From the NCBI GenBank assembly GCA_015068925.1, contig SVJP01000004.1, positions 1 through 40,345 of the forward strand: 40,345 nucleotides of DNA, read 5' to 3'. This document shows positions 1 to 7,996 of this stretch, in pieces. The stretch comes from Oscillospiraceae bacterium. Its GTDB lineage: Bacteria > Bacillota > Clostridia > HGM11514. The notes beneath the pieces are model-generated. The model made no database searches, was not told the origin of the DNA, and saw only the letters and a list, made by a program, of their open reading frames with translations. The translations under genes were made by a program, and so were the position numbers. How positions within the stretch are numbered: the first letter of the stretch is position 1; the number at the start of each line of letters is the position of its first letter.

Positions 1-647
1 GTTGCATTTTCATTTAACTCAAGATTCGCTTGACCGACAGCGTTTTCCCATTGTTCTTGTGAACCTGCAAAATAGATGTCTTTCAGATATGGACCTGAAA
101 ACGCTTCGCTTTCTATCTTTGTTACACCGCTTGGAATAGTGATTATTTCAAATTTACAATATTTGAATGCTCCTTTTGCAATAGTTGTAACACTATCAGG
201 AATTGTATAAGAAGGTGCCGTTTTTCCTGTAGGGTATCGAATGATTGTAGTATTATTTTTATTAAATAAGTTCCCGTCAATAGAGGAAAAAGTCTGATTA
301 TTTGGATCTACCTCGATCTCTGTTAAATTCATACAACTATTAAAATTGCAATGTATTGTTGTAACAGTATCCGGAATAATTATTTTTTTAGTCATTGCAT
401 CAACAAAAAACAGTGAGTCTGCTAAAGTTGTTACGGGATATCCTTCTATTGAGGAAGGAATAACAGCAACACCATTAGAATCGGTAATATTACCATTTAT
501 AAGAGTTACTGTTTCGTTTTCGACTACATATACATAATCGGTGGTGTATGGGGTTCCCCCAATAGCGCCCCATTCATCATTAGCAGATGCTGAGATTGCA
601 GAACAAAGAAGTCCTATGCATAATACAATTAAGATTAATTTTTTCAA
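1..647 (-). CDS. Secreted BspA-like leucine-rich repeat protein, C-terminus truncated by the window edge (absent from ORF track)
   Basis: Minus-strand reading frame from TTG at 647 (SD GAAGGAAA just upstream): LKKLILIVLCIGLLCSAISASANDEWGAIGG...VTLINGNITDSNGVAVIPSSIEGYPVTTL...IIIPDTVTTIHCNFNSCMNLTEIEVDPNNQTFSSIDGNLFNKNNTTIIRYPTGK...; signal peptide plus BspA-type LRR; similar to the 29115 protein. Confidence 0.8.
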   Translation of the reverse strand, partial: MKKLILIVLCIGLLCSAISASANDEWGAIGGTPYTTDYVYVVENETVTLINGNITDSNGVAVIPSSIEGYPVTTLADSLFFVDAMTKKIIIPDTVTTIHCNFNSCMNLTEIEVDPNNQTFSSIDGNLFNKNNTTIIRYPTGKTAPSYTIPDSVTTIAKGAFKYCKFEIITIPSGVTKIESEAFSGPYLKDIYFAGSQEQWENAVGQANLELNENA

Positions 648-730
648 TTGAATTTCCTTCTTTCTATTTTTTTTATTATTCGGGCATTTTTAAGAAGCAA
701 ATCAGTTTATCCTCCTTTCTTTTTCAAAAT

Positions 731-759
731 AAAAAATGCGCCAGCCGAAGCCAACGCAT
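731..759 (-). terminator. Intrinsic terminator upstream of the LRR gene
   Basis: Minus-strand ATGCGTTGGC-TTCG-GCTGGCGCAT followed by TTTTTATTTTG; 10-bp stem with cUUCGg loop; G-U wobbles pair only in minus-strand RNA. Confidence 0.7.
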
Positions 760-782
760 GAAAAACGCAAGCTCCGATTGTC

Positions 783-901
783 GCCAAACAAATTTAATCA
801 CATCTTTTCCTTTTTAGCATGTGAAAATAGAGCCTGTATTTTTACCATAGGGCATAAAAATACACACTAAAAAGGAATAAAAAATATTAAATTTGTTTGG
901 C
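783..901 (-). ncRNA. Nested foldback element at the predicted 5' end of the LRR transcript
   Basis: Perfect 16-bp arms GCCAAACAAATTTAAT (783-798) / ATTAAATTTGTTTGGC (886-901); inner arms TTCCTTTTTAG (807-817) / CTAAAAAGGAA (867-877); innermost TGTATTTTTA (835-844) / TAAAAATACA (855-864). Confidence 0.55.
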
Positions 902-907
902 AAATTT

Positions 908-936
908 ATTATATCATAAAGCGGATTTTTTGTCCA
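908..936 (-). promoter_or_regulatory. Putative sigma-A promoter (TGGACA-17-TATAAT)
   Basis: Plus strand TGTCCA 931-936 and ATTATA 908-913, 17-nt spacer; predicted TSS about G901. Confidence 0.6.
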
Positions 937-954
937 GTATTTTAAAGAAAAAAA

Positions 955-983
955 TTGACCGTCATCAGAATCTATGTTATAAT
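955..983 (+). promoter_or_regulatory. Sigma-A type promoter for the 1118 gene
   Basis: TTGACC (955-960), 17 nt, TATAAT (978-983). Confidence 0.6.
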
Positions 984-1117
984 AGGTATGGTTTTGACGG
1001 GTAAAAAAATTTTTTATTTTTTTAAAACTTTTTGCAACCTTTTTCAGGGTTAAAAGGTATTATATACGGAAAGCCAAAAAGAAAAAATAAAAATATGTAC
1101 TTAAGGAGGTACTACAG

Positions 1118-2317
1118 ATGTTGAAAAAAGTAATTACAAGTGCAATGATTGCAGGAATGATTGGCTCCGCCCTTGCTTTTCCGGGATTTGCCAATGATGA
1201 ACCAGTGTTACCAATCACCGTAACGGGAATTGAACAGGAAGAAACTGATATGTTGCCTGTTCGTCAAATTGCAGAGCATTTCGGTTATGCGGTAGGTTGG
1301 CAAGCAGAAGGAAGCATTGTTTCCTTAACAAAGGGTGCCCAATACATTACCTTTGCTGCAGGACAGGATGCTTACACCTTTGCAAAAACTGCTCCCGAAT
1401 CTTTGGGCGCACCCTCCGTGATTGTAAAGGATACCACTCATGTTCCGGTATTATTCTTTACAAAGCTGTTGGGACTGAACTGTCATGAGGTGGCAGAAAA
1501 TGAGTACAAGGTTGTGCTCCCCTCCCGTGCAGAAATTACAGAAATTCAAGAAGATGGTCGTTTGTTGATTCAAGATGAATTTTTAGGTGAAGTGGTAGTA
1601 GCGATTACCGAAGAAACAAAGCTTGTGGCAAACGGCGAAGCAATCAGTGCTGATGTATTGGCACAGGGACAGGCTATTATGATTGAATACGGTGATGCTA
1701 TGGCACAAAGCCTGCCTCCTCAGGGCACGGCGGTGCAGATTACGGTTTTGAACCTGCCTGTTGAAGAAGAAACAGAAGAAAGTGTTATGGAAGAAGGCAT
1801 TGCTTTTGCAGGAACCATTCAGGCTGTGGAAGAAGGAATGGTAACAATAGTATCTGATGAAACAGGAGAAGAAGTTTGCCTGATGATTTCGGAAGAAACT
1901 CAAATCACCAAAGGTCTGGACAGAAGAATTTATAAAATTGATGATTTGGCAGAAGGAATGAGAATTTCCGGACTTCATTCCGAAGCAATAACTATGAGCT
2001 TGCCCCCTCAGACTTTGGCTTTGACCATTAACATTGAACCGGAAGAAGGAATTACCGAAGCCGTTAAAGTTCCCTTCAGCGGAGTCATTGAAGAAATTCC
2101 TCAGGAAGGAAGAGTTTTGATTTCTACCGAAACCGATCAGATTTTGTTGATGGTTTCTGAAGAAACAGTAATCAAAAGCGGAAACGACAAAAGAATTTAC
2201 GGATTTGATGATTTGACCGTAGGCACAAAAATTTCCGGTTTTCATGCAGAAGCAATGACCATGAGCCTGCCTCCCCAGACCCTGGCATTGGAAATTGATA
2301 TTCAGAAAGCAGAATAG
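1118..2317 (+). CDS. Secreted copper amine oxidase N-terminal (stalk) domain protein with tandem beta-rich repeats
   Basis: Signal peptide MLKKVITSAMIAGMIGSALAFPGFA; LPVRQIAEHFGYAVGWQAEGSIVSL stalk motif; three repeats ending in SLPPQ..A..I; SD AAGGAGG. Confidence 0.75.
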   Translation: MLKKVITSAMIAGMIGSALAFPGFANDEPVLPITVTGIEQEETDMLPVRQIAEHFGYAVGWQAEGSIVSLTKGAQYITFAAGQDAYTFAKTAPESLGAPSVIVKDTTHVPVLFFTKLLGLNCHEVAENEYKVVLPSRAEITEIQEDGRLLIQDEFLGEVVVAITEETKLVANGEAISADVLAQGQAIMIEYGDAMAQSLPPQGTAVQITVLNLPVEEETEESVMEEGIAFAGTIQAVEEGMVTIVSDETGEEVCLMISEETQITKGLDRRIYKIDDLAEGMRISGLHSEAITMSLPPQTLALTINIEPEEGITEAVKVPFSGVIEEIPQEGRVLISTETDQILLMVSEETVIKSGNDKRIYGFDDLTVGTKISGFHAEAMTMSLPPQTLALEIDIQKAE

Positions 2318-2338
2318 GGAGAATAAATTCAATATTGA

Positions 2339-2376
2339 TAAAGGCTGCAGCAAAATTATTTTGTTGCAGCCTTTTT
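2339..2376 (+). terminator. Intrinsic terminator
   Basis: AAAGGCTGCAGCAAAATTATTTTGTTGCAGCCTTTTT. Confidence 0.75.
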
Positions 2377-2461
2377 ATGAAAGGATAACCCCTTAATACA
2401 GAACAAATGCAATTTTTCTCTTAACATCTTAGATTATTTATATCATATCTGTAAAAATTGA

Positions 2462-2490
2462 TTGACTATTTATGATATGTAATATATAAT
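2462..2490 (+). promoter_or_regulatory. Sigma-A type promoter
   Basis: TTGACT (2462-2467), 17 nt, TATAAT (2485-2490). Confidence 0.65.
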
Positions 2491-2524
2491 AAAAGAAAAT
2501 ACTGTAAAAAAAGGAGTGACCAAA

Positions 2525-3502
2525 ATGAAAAATGTGATGAAAAGACATGAGGGAGTGGTATTTTCTCCCGGCAATGTACCTTATGATTCCGTTCTGACCT
2601 TTAATGCGGCGGTCATCAAACGAGGAAAAGAAGATTATGCCATGGTGTTTCGAAACGACTTTTTTGAACCGGGAACCAAGGATTTGACCAGAACCAACTT
2701 AGGCTTGGCATTTTCAAAAAACGGTCTTCAATGGAAGGTAGAAAAAGAGCCTCTGTTTGAGCTTCGTACCGACAAGATTCACAGAGCATACGACCCCAGA
2801 ATCACCGTAATTGACGGTACTATGTACCTTTGTTTCGCGATTGACTCGGTTTATGGTGTTCAAGGGGGAATTGCAAGATTGTCCGATGATTTTCAGGTGG
2901 ATGAAATTTTGACCATCAGCACACCTGATAACAGAAATATGGCGTTGTTCCCTGAAAAAATCAACGGAAAATATGTCAGATTGGAACGTCCCATGCCTGT
3001 TTACGGAAGATATGGCGCATTTGACGAAAAGTTTGATATCTGGATGTCCGAATCTCCCGATATGGTTCATTGGGGCAACGCGAAAGTGGTGTTGGAGGCG
3101 GATGACGTGGAATTTTCCAACTGCAAAATCGGTCCCGGTGCACCTCCCATTAAGACCAAAGATGGATGGTTGGTGGTATTCCATGCAGTGGATAACGACC
3201 CCTCCCGCGGGAAAAACGGTTGGGAAGAAAAATGGACCAAGAGATATACCATCGGTGTTATGTTGCTTGATTTGGAGGATCCTTCCAAGATTATCGGTGT
3301 GGCAAAGGAACCCCTGATGATTCCTGAAACAGAGGACGAGCTGACAGGCGGATTCCGTAACAACGCCCTCTTCCCCTGTGCAACCATTTTAGAGGAGGAC
3401 GATACCGTTCGTATCTATTACAGTGCAGGAGATATGTATGTGAAAACTGCCACTGCAAAATTGGATGATATTGTTGCTTTGTGTAAAGGAGAGCTTGCAT
3501 GA
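2525..3502 (+). CDS. Glycoside hydrolase family 130 protein (beta-mannoside phosphorylase/glycosidase-like)
   Basis: FSPGNVPYDSVLTFNAAVIKRGKEDYAMVFRNDF, YDPRITVIDGTMYL, IGPGAPPIKTKDGWLVVFHAVD, YYSAGD are GH130-type motifs. ATG 2525 preferred over GTG 2516, which lies in the SD. Confidence 0.8.
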   Translation: MKNVMKRHEGVVFSPGNVPYDSVLTFNAAVIKRGKEDYAMVFRNDFFEPGTKDLTRTNLGLAFSKNGLQWKVEKEPLFELRTDKIHRAYDPRITVIDGTMYLCFAIDSVYGVQGGIARLSDDFQVDEILTISTPDNRNMALFPEKINGKYVRLERPMPVYGRYGAFDEKFDIWMSESPDMVHWGNAKVVLEADDVEFSNCKIGPGAPPIKTKDGWLVVFHAVDNDPSRGKNGWEEKWTKRYTIGVMLLDLEDPSKIIGVAKEPLMIPETEDELTGGFRNNALFPCATILEEDDTVRIYYSAGDMYVKTATAKLDDIVALCKGELA

Positions 3503-4491
3503 TTATTTGCGATCAAGGGGTTATGTCAAAACAGGGATTGGAAATCGTAAACCGAATCGGAACAAGAGAAATTACCCATGTGTTTCACGATATTGACGGC
3601 ACCCATTCCTTAATCAGACAATGGCACCCTGTTATGAGTGTTACGTTGGAAACTACCATTTTGGAAGGATTGCCCGAGGGGTATGACAGCGAGGAAAACA
3701 CCCTTCGTTTGATTGAAAAAAGTGCCCAGCCTCATCTGGAAGAAATGGATCGTTTTTGTACCGAATCGGCAGGACTTAGTGCCCTGACCCAGATGGAATG
3801 GGCAATCAGACGCGCCATTGAAGAAAAAACGGTTGATTTGGGGCTGGATGAGCAAGCAATGAAAACCAATTCCCTGATCATCCAAAAAATCTGGCAAGGG
3901 GAAGAAACCTTTGATTCCATAGAAGAACCGGAGAATTTGAAGGCGTATCTGAAGGAAAACACCCCCCGCTTGTTCCGTTTGTATGAAAAGATTTTAAATG
4001 GTGCATGCCGTGATAAAAATTTGGCAATTGCCCTTCAAAATCCTGAATCCATGCGGGTCAAAGGCTCTTTGGAATTTATGAAACTGCTGAAAAAGCTGGG
4101 CGCAAAAAATTATTTTGTTACCGGTGCAGTCATTGATTATGACGAGAACGGAAATCCTTATGGAGGAATGTATGAAGAAGTGTTGGGCGTGGGATTTGAA
4201 ATTGGCGAAGGGAAGGATGTAGAAGCTCTTTACGGCTCCACATGGGATAAGAAAAAACCGAAAATTAATGTGATGTATGACATTTGCAAGGAACAAAATC
4301 TGGATTTGTCCAAGGTGTTGATTATCGGTGACGGACGAAGCGAAATTCATGCAGGAGTAGAAATGGGCGCTGTTACCATTTCCCGTTTGGATTTTGATGC
4401 GGAAAGACCCATTGAAATTCACAAGCAACTGGGAACCAACATCATTATAGAAGATTATAGTGATGAAGAATTTCTGAAGATGTTTTCGTAA
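3499..4491 (+). CDS. HAD-superfamily hydrolase
   Basis: DIDGTHSLI motif, KLGAKNYFVTGA, IIGDGRSEIHAGVEMGAVTI motif IV; ATGA overlap with the GH130 gene. Confidence 0.75.
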   Translation: MIICDQGVMSKQGLEIVNRIGTREITHVFHDIDGTHSLIRQWHPVMSVTLETTILEGLPEGYDSEENTLRLIEKSAQPHLEEMDRFCTESAGLSALTQMEWAIRRAIEEKTVDLGLDEQAMKTNSLIIQKIWQGEETFDSIEEPENLKAYLKENTPRLFRLYEKILNGACRDKNLAIALQNPESMRVKGSLEFMKLLKKLGAKNYFVTGAVIDYDENGNPYGGMYEEVLGVGFEIGEGKDVEALYGSTWDKKKPKINVMYDICKEQNLDLSKVLIIGDGRSEIHAGVEMGAVTISRLDFDAERPIEIHKQLGTNIIIEDYSDEEFLKMFS

Positions 4492-4627
4492 AAGTTGTCA
4501 AGAAAAGAATTTCTGTTAGAAGAAAAACTCTGAAACCGGTCTTTCTTTTACTTCTTTGCTGAATTTGCCGAGAAGCATCAATGAATTTTTAATTTCTTCT
4601 GATGATGCAGGCAGAGGAAGAACCGTG

Positions 4628-4900
4628 ATGAAAAATACAACTTTGGTAGTGTTTTATGATGGGCAACGATTTGAACGAAGATCGAGCTTGTTTGATGTCA
4701 GGAATATCACACGGAGAGTGTTATTTGAAGCGGAATTGGATTTTGAGGAAGACCCTTATGAGTTTTCCATTCCTTTTATTTTATATGAAACAAAAGAAAA
4801 ACCGGTAGGAAACAAAAGAGTTTTCCTACCGGTTGCTTGCTTTTTGTCAAACTATCTATTTCGTTTTTCAGGGCCTGCCCTTCCGATTTATTTTAATTGA
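4628..4900 (+). CDS. Small hypothetical ORF (uncertain)
   Basis: ATG 4628 preceded by GAGGAAG; the C-terminal part runs through a terminator hairpin. Confidence 0.2.
   Translation: MKNTTLVVFYDGQRFERRSSLFDVRNITRRVLFEAELDFEEDPYEFSIPFILYETKEKPVGNKRVFLPVACFLSNYLFRFSGPALPIYFN
4800..4833 (-). terminator. Intrinsic terminator for the acyl-CoA synthetase
   Basis: ACCGGTAGGAAA/TTTCCTACCGGT perfect stem; T-run on the minus strand. Confidence 0.7.
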
Positions 4901-6519
4901 CTTTCTACCAAGCTTTCTCCGCAATAAATTTCACGAAGCTTTGGTTTTTCAATTTTGCCGGTTGGGTTTCTGGGAACCTGAGCAAAGATAATCTTATGGG
5001 GACGTTTGTAACGAGGCATTCCTTTGCAGAAGGTCTGAATATCTTCTTCTGTACAGCTTTCCCCTTCTTTGATTTCAATAATTGCTGTTGCAATTTCACC
5101 AAGTCTGGCATCGGGAAGACCGATGACGGCAACATCCTTCACCGCACTGTGAGCACGGAGGAAATCTTCGATCTGAACGGGATACAAATTTTCACCACCG
5201 CTGATGATAACGTCTTTTTTGCGGTCAACTAAGTAGATAAAACCTTCTTCATCTTCTTTTGCCATATCTCCTGTGTACAACCAGCCATCATGAAGTACTT
5301 CTGCGGTGGCTTTGGGGTCATTGTAATAGCATTTCATAACTCCGGGACCGTATACTGCCAATTCCCCGACCTCTCCTTTGGGAACGGTATTTCCCTTTTC
5401 ATCAATGATTTTTACTTGCCAGCCATAGCCTGCAACACCGATGGCTCCAACCTTATGAATGTTTTCCATACCCAAATGTACACAACCGGGTCCAATGGAT
5501 TCGCTCAAACCATAGTTGGTATCATAATCGTGATGAGGAAAGAGAGTCTTCCACCGTTTGATCAAACTCGGGGGAACAGGCTGTGCACCAATGTGCATCA
5601 ATCTCCATGCAGATAAATCATAGTTGGATAAGTCAATTTCTCCCCGATCAATGGAATCTAAAATATCCTGTGCCCAGGGCACCAATAACCAAACGATACT
5701 ACATTTTTCGTTGGCAGCAGTTTCGATAATGGTAGAAGGACGAACGCCCTTTAACAATACTGCACGGCTTCCGGAGAGCAGGCTGCCAAACCAGTGCATT
5801 TTTGCCCCTGTGTGATACAAAGGAGGAATACAAAGGAACACATCGTCATGGGTTTGCTTGTGGTGATTTTGTTCTACTTTACAAGAATGCACCAGACTTT
5901 CATGGTCATGTAAAATCGCTTTGGGGAAGCCTGTAGTACCGGAAGAAAAGTAAATTGCCGCATCATCGGAGTTGGAAAGCTCCATTTCAGGCTTTGCACT
6001 GGAGAAGTTCGTTGCCAGGTGCAAATAGTTTTCTGCAAAGCTGGGACAATTATCTCCAATATAGAACAACAACTTTACATCCGGAATTTTATCGCAAATT
6101 TCTTCCATACGACCGATAAATTCAGGTCCAAAGAAAAGAGCATCTACTTCTGCCAGCTCCAGACAATACTTAATCTCATCCGAAGTATATCGATAATTTA
6201 AAGGGACTGCCAAAGCACCTGTTTTTAAAATTCCAAAATAAACAGGAAGCCATTCCAGACAGTTCATTAACAAAATAGCTACTTTATCTCCTTTTTTAAT
6301 TCCGCGGCTTAACAGGAGATTTGCGCAGCGGTTTGCTTTTTCTTCAAACACGCTCCAGGTGATTTCGCGGCGATAGGATTCTCCCTGCTTGGATTCAATC
6401 AGCTCATATTCCTTCCAGGTAACACGACGCACTTCCTTCACTTCAGGATTGATTTCCACAAGAGCGGTTTCTTCTCCGTATAAATTTGCGTTTCTTTCTA
6501 AAAATTCTGTTATCGGCAT
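4888..6519 (-). CDS. AMP-dependent acyl-CoA synthetase/ligase
   Basis: YFSSGTTGFPKAILHDHESL, NYGLSES, YTGDMAKEDEEGFIYLVDRKKDVIISGGENLYPVQIE, PRNPTGKIEK. Confidence 0.9.
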   Translation of the reverse strand: MPITEFLERNANLYGEETALVEINPEVKEVRRVTWKEYELIESKQGESYRREITWSVFEEKANRCANLLLSRGIKKGDKVAILLMNCLEWLPVYFGILKTGALAVPLNYRYTSDEIKYCLELAEVDALFFGPEFIGRMEEICDKIPDVKLLFYIGDNCPSFAENYLHLATNFSSAKPEMELSNSDDAAIYFSSGTTGFPKAILHDHESLVHSCKVEQNHHKQTHDDVFLCIPPLYHTGAKMHWFGSLLSGSRAVLLKGVRPSTIIETAANEKCSIVWLLVPWAQDILDSIDRGEIDLSNYDLSAWRLMHIGAQPVPPSLIKRWKTLFPHHDYDTNYGLSESIGPGCVHLGMENIHKVGAIGVAGYGWQVKIIDEKGNTVPKGEVGELAVYGPGVMKCYYNDPKATAEVLHDGWLYTGDMAKEDEEGFIYLVDRKKDVIISGGENLYPVQIEDFLRAHSAVKDVAVIGLPDARLGEIATAIIEIKEGESCTEEDIQTFCKGMPRYKRPHKIIFAQVPRNPTGKIEKPKLREIYCGESLVESQLK

Positions 6520-6536
6520 AGTAAAAATTCCCTTCT

Positions 6537-7457
6537 TTATAATTGAAATAGTAATATCATCAAAGGTATTGTAGCAATAGATAAAATGGTGGAAACGGAA
6601 ACAATTTCAGAGGAATAATCCGCATCCAAATGATATTTATGAGCAAATAAGGTGGAAACTGCAGCGGTAGGACAAGCGGTGCAAATCATCACAGCCTGTG
6701 CTACAATCTCATCTAACTGCAAAAGTTTTGCAATTCCGATGGAAATCAGGGGAATCACGAGTAACCGCATGGCACAAACAACGTATAATCCCTTCTTTTT
6801 AAATACCTGCTTCACATTCAGATTGGATAGGAAGGAGCCTAATACAATCATGGAAAGAGGGGTGTTTAGGTTGGATAAATGTTTAATGGGTTCCAACACA
6901 ATAAACGGCAACTTCACCTGACAGAAAAATAAAATCAAGCTAATTACAGTACTCACAACACCGGGGTTTAACAACGCTTTTTTCAAGGAAATTTCTTTTT
7001 TATCCCCGCCTGTGTATACATACACTCCGTGAGTCCAATAAAGAAGGGTGAACACGGCAAGATACGCCGAGCCGTAAAACACACCGTCTGATCCGAGTGC
7101 CGCAGACAAAAGCGGAATCGCCATATATCCACAGTTGGAATAAACGGAACAGAAAATATGAATCCGATAGTGTTTGGTGGGTTCCTTGCGAAACAGAAGA
7201 TGAGAGAGCAAAATCGCTGCTCCGTGGGACAAGACGGCAAAGATTGCTGCCATCAAAAGACCCGTTACCAATTCCATTTCCAGTTCTTTTTGATATGCAT
7301 TTATTAATACTGCAGGAGCAATAAACCATAACAGTAACGTTGTAAACTGATCAATTCCCTCTTGGGTTACCATCTTTTTCTTTTTTACGATTACACCCAC
7401 TAAAATCAGCAGAAAAACAACTGCCACCTGTCGCGCTACAATCAATGCAAGTTCCAT
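6537..7457 (-). CDS. AEC family transporter (auxin efflux carrier/malonate transporter-like)
   Basis: 10-TM hydrophobic protein; GVIVKKKKMVTQEGIDQFTTLLLWFIAPAVLI, YSNCGYMAIPLLSAALGSDG, CPTAAVSTLFAHKY. Confidence 0.85.
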   Translation of the reverse strand: MELALIVARQVAVVFLLILVGVIVKKKKMVTQEGIDQFTTLLLWFIAPAVLINAYQKELEMELVTGLLMAAIFAVLSHGAAILLSHLLFRKEPTKHYRIHIFCSVYSNCGYMAIPLLSAALGSDGVFYGSAYLAVFTLLYWTHGVYVYTGGDKKEISLKKALLNPGVVSTVISLILFFCQVKLPFIVLEPIKHLSNLNTPLSMIVLGSFLSNLNVKQVFKKKGLYVVCAMRLLVIPLISIGIAKLLQLDEIVAQAVMICTACPTAAVSTLFAHKYHLDADYSSEIVSVSTILSIATIPLMILLFQL

Positions 7458-7489
7458 CTAAACCGTCTCCTAATTACGCATATAAAATT

Positions 7490-7518
7490 ATTATATCACT
7501 TTTTTTCTCCTTTTGCAA
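7490..7518 (-). promoter_or_regulatory. Sigma-A type promoter for AEC/acyl-CoA synthetase
   Basis: Minus strand TTGCAA (7518-7513), 17 nt, TATAAT (7495-7490). Confidence 0.55.
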
Positions 7519-7677
7519 GAGAAAAGCTATTCTTTTTCCAAAATCCTTGTTTTTTCAGAGAAGGACTTATGATTAGTATACCAAAATGACAAGAAAACAG
7601 TCAATTAATTTTTAAAGATGAGAGAAAGGGTCTTTTTTTCTGCTTTTCAGCATACAGTAAAACCGGGAGGGATAAAC

Positions 7678-7932
7678 ATGAATGAATGGACGATCATCGT
7701 AGTTGGTATTTTATTATTGTTTGTTGGAATCCGGTTATTTTTAAAACCATTAAAATTATTGTTTCGTTTAGGAATTAACAGTATCGCAGGACTGATGACG
7801 CTTGTCTGTTTCAATTTTTTGCAGGGAATTACGGGAGTGACCATAGGAATCAATTTGTTCAGTGCCTTATTAACAGGGTTTTTAGGACTTCCCGGTGCAG
7901 CTCTTTTATTACTGTTAGGTAAATTTTTGTAA
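7678..7932 (+). CDS. BofA-like (pro-sigmaK processing inhibitor family) membrane protein
   Basis: MNEWTIIVVGILLLFVGIRLFLKPLKLLFRLGINSIAGLMTL...GITIGINLFSALLTGFLGLPGAALLLLL type sequence; SD GGGAGGG. Confidence 0.75.
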   Translation: MNEWTIIVVGILLLFVGIRLFLKPLKLLFRLGINSIAGLMTLVCFNFLQGITGVTIGINLFSALLTGFLGLPGAALLLLLGKFL

Positions 7933-7951
7933 TCAAAACTTCATTTTACAA

Positions 7952-7990
7952 ACGCCTCTGGTTATGATATACTATATCATGAAGAGGTGT
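7952..7990 (+). promoter_or_regulatory. Hairpin that would sequester the M20 gene ribosome-binding site
   Basis: ACGCCTCT-ggtt-ATGATATA-c-TATATCAT-ga-AGAGGTGT; 8 bp (one G-U) plus 8 bp; AGAGGTG is the SD for TTG 7997. Confidence 0.5.
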
Positions 7991-7996
7991 ATTTTA

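Noticed and set aside
783-901. MITE-type transposable element
   Set aside because: Terminal inverted repeats fit, but no clear target-site duplication, and the alignment with a predicted TSS and a downstream terminator favours an RNA leader or sRNA. Not fully excluded.
1583-2353. 256-aa minus-strand ORF opposite the stalk-domain gene
   Set aside because: Antisense shadow of a well-supported secreted-protein gene; composition (N, F, C, H rich) is typical of spurious reverse-frame translation.
4556-4900. 114-aa plus-strand ORF between HAD and acyl-CoA synthetase genes
   Set aside because: Reads through a terminator hairpin; kept only as a low-confidence 90-aa alternative (4628) because an SD-like sequence precedes that ATG.
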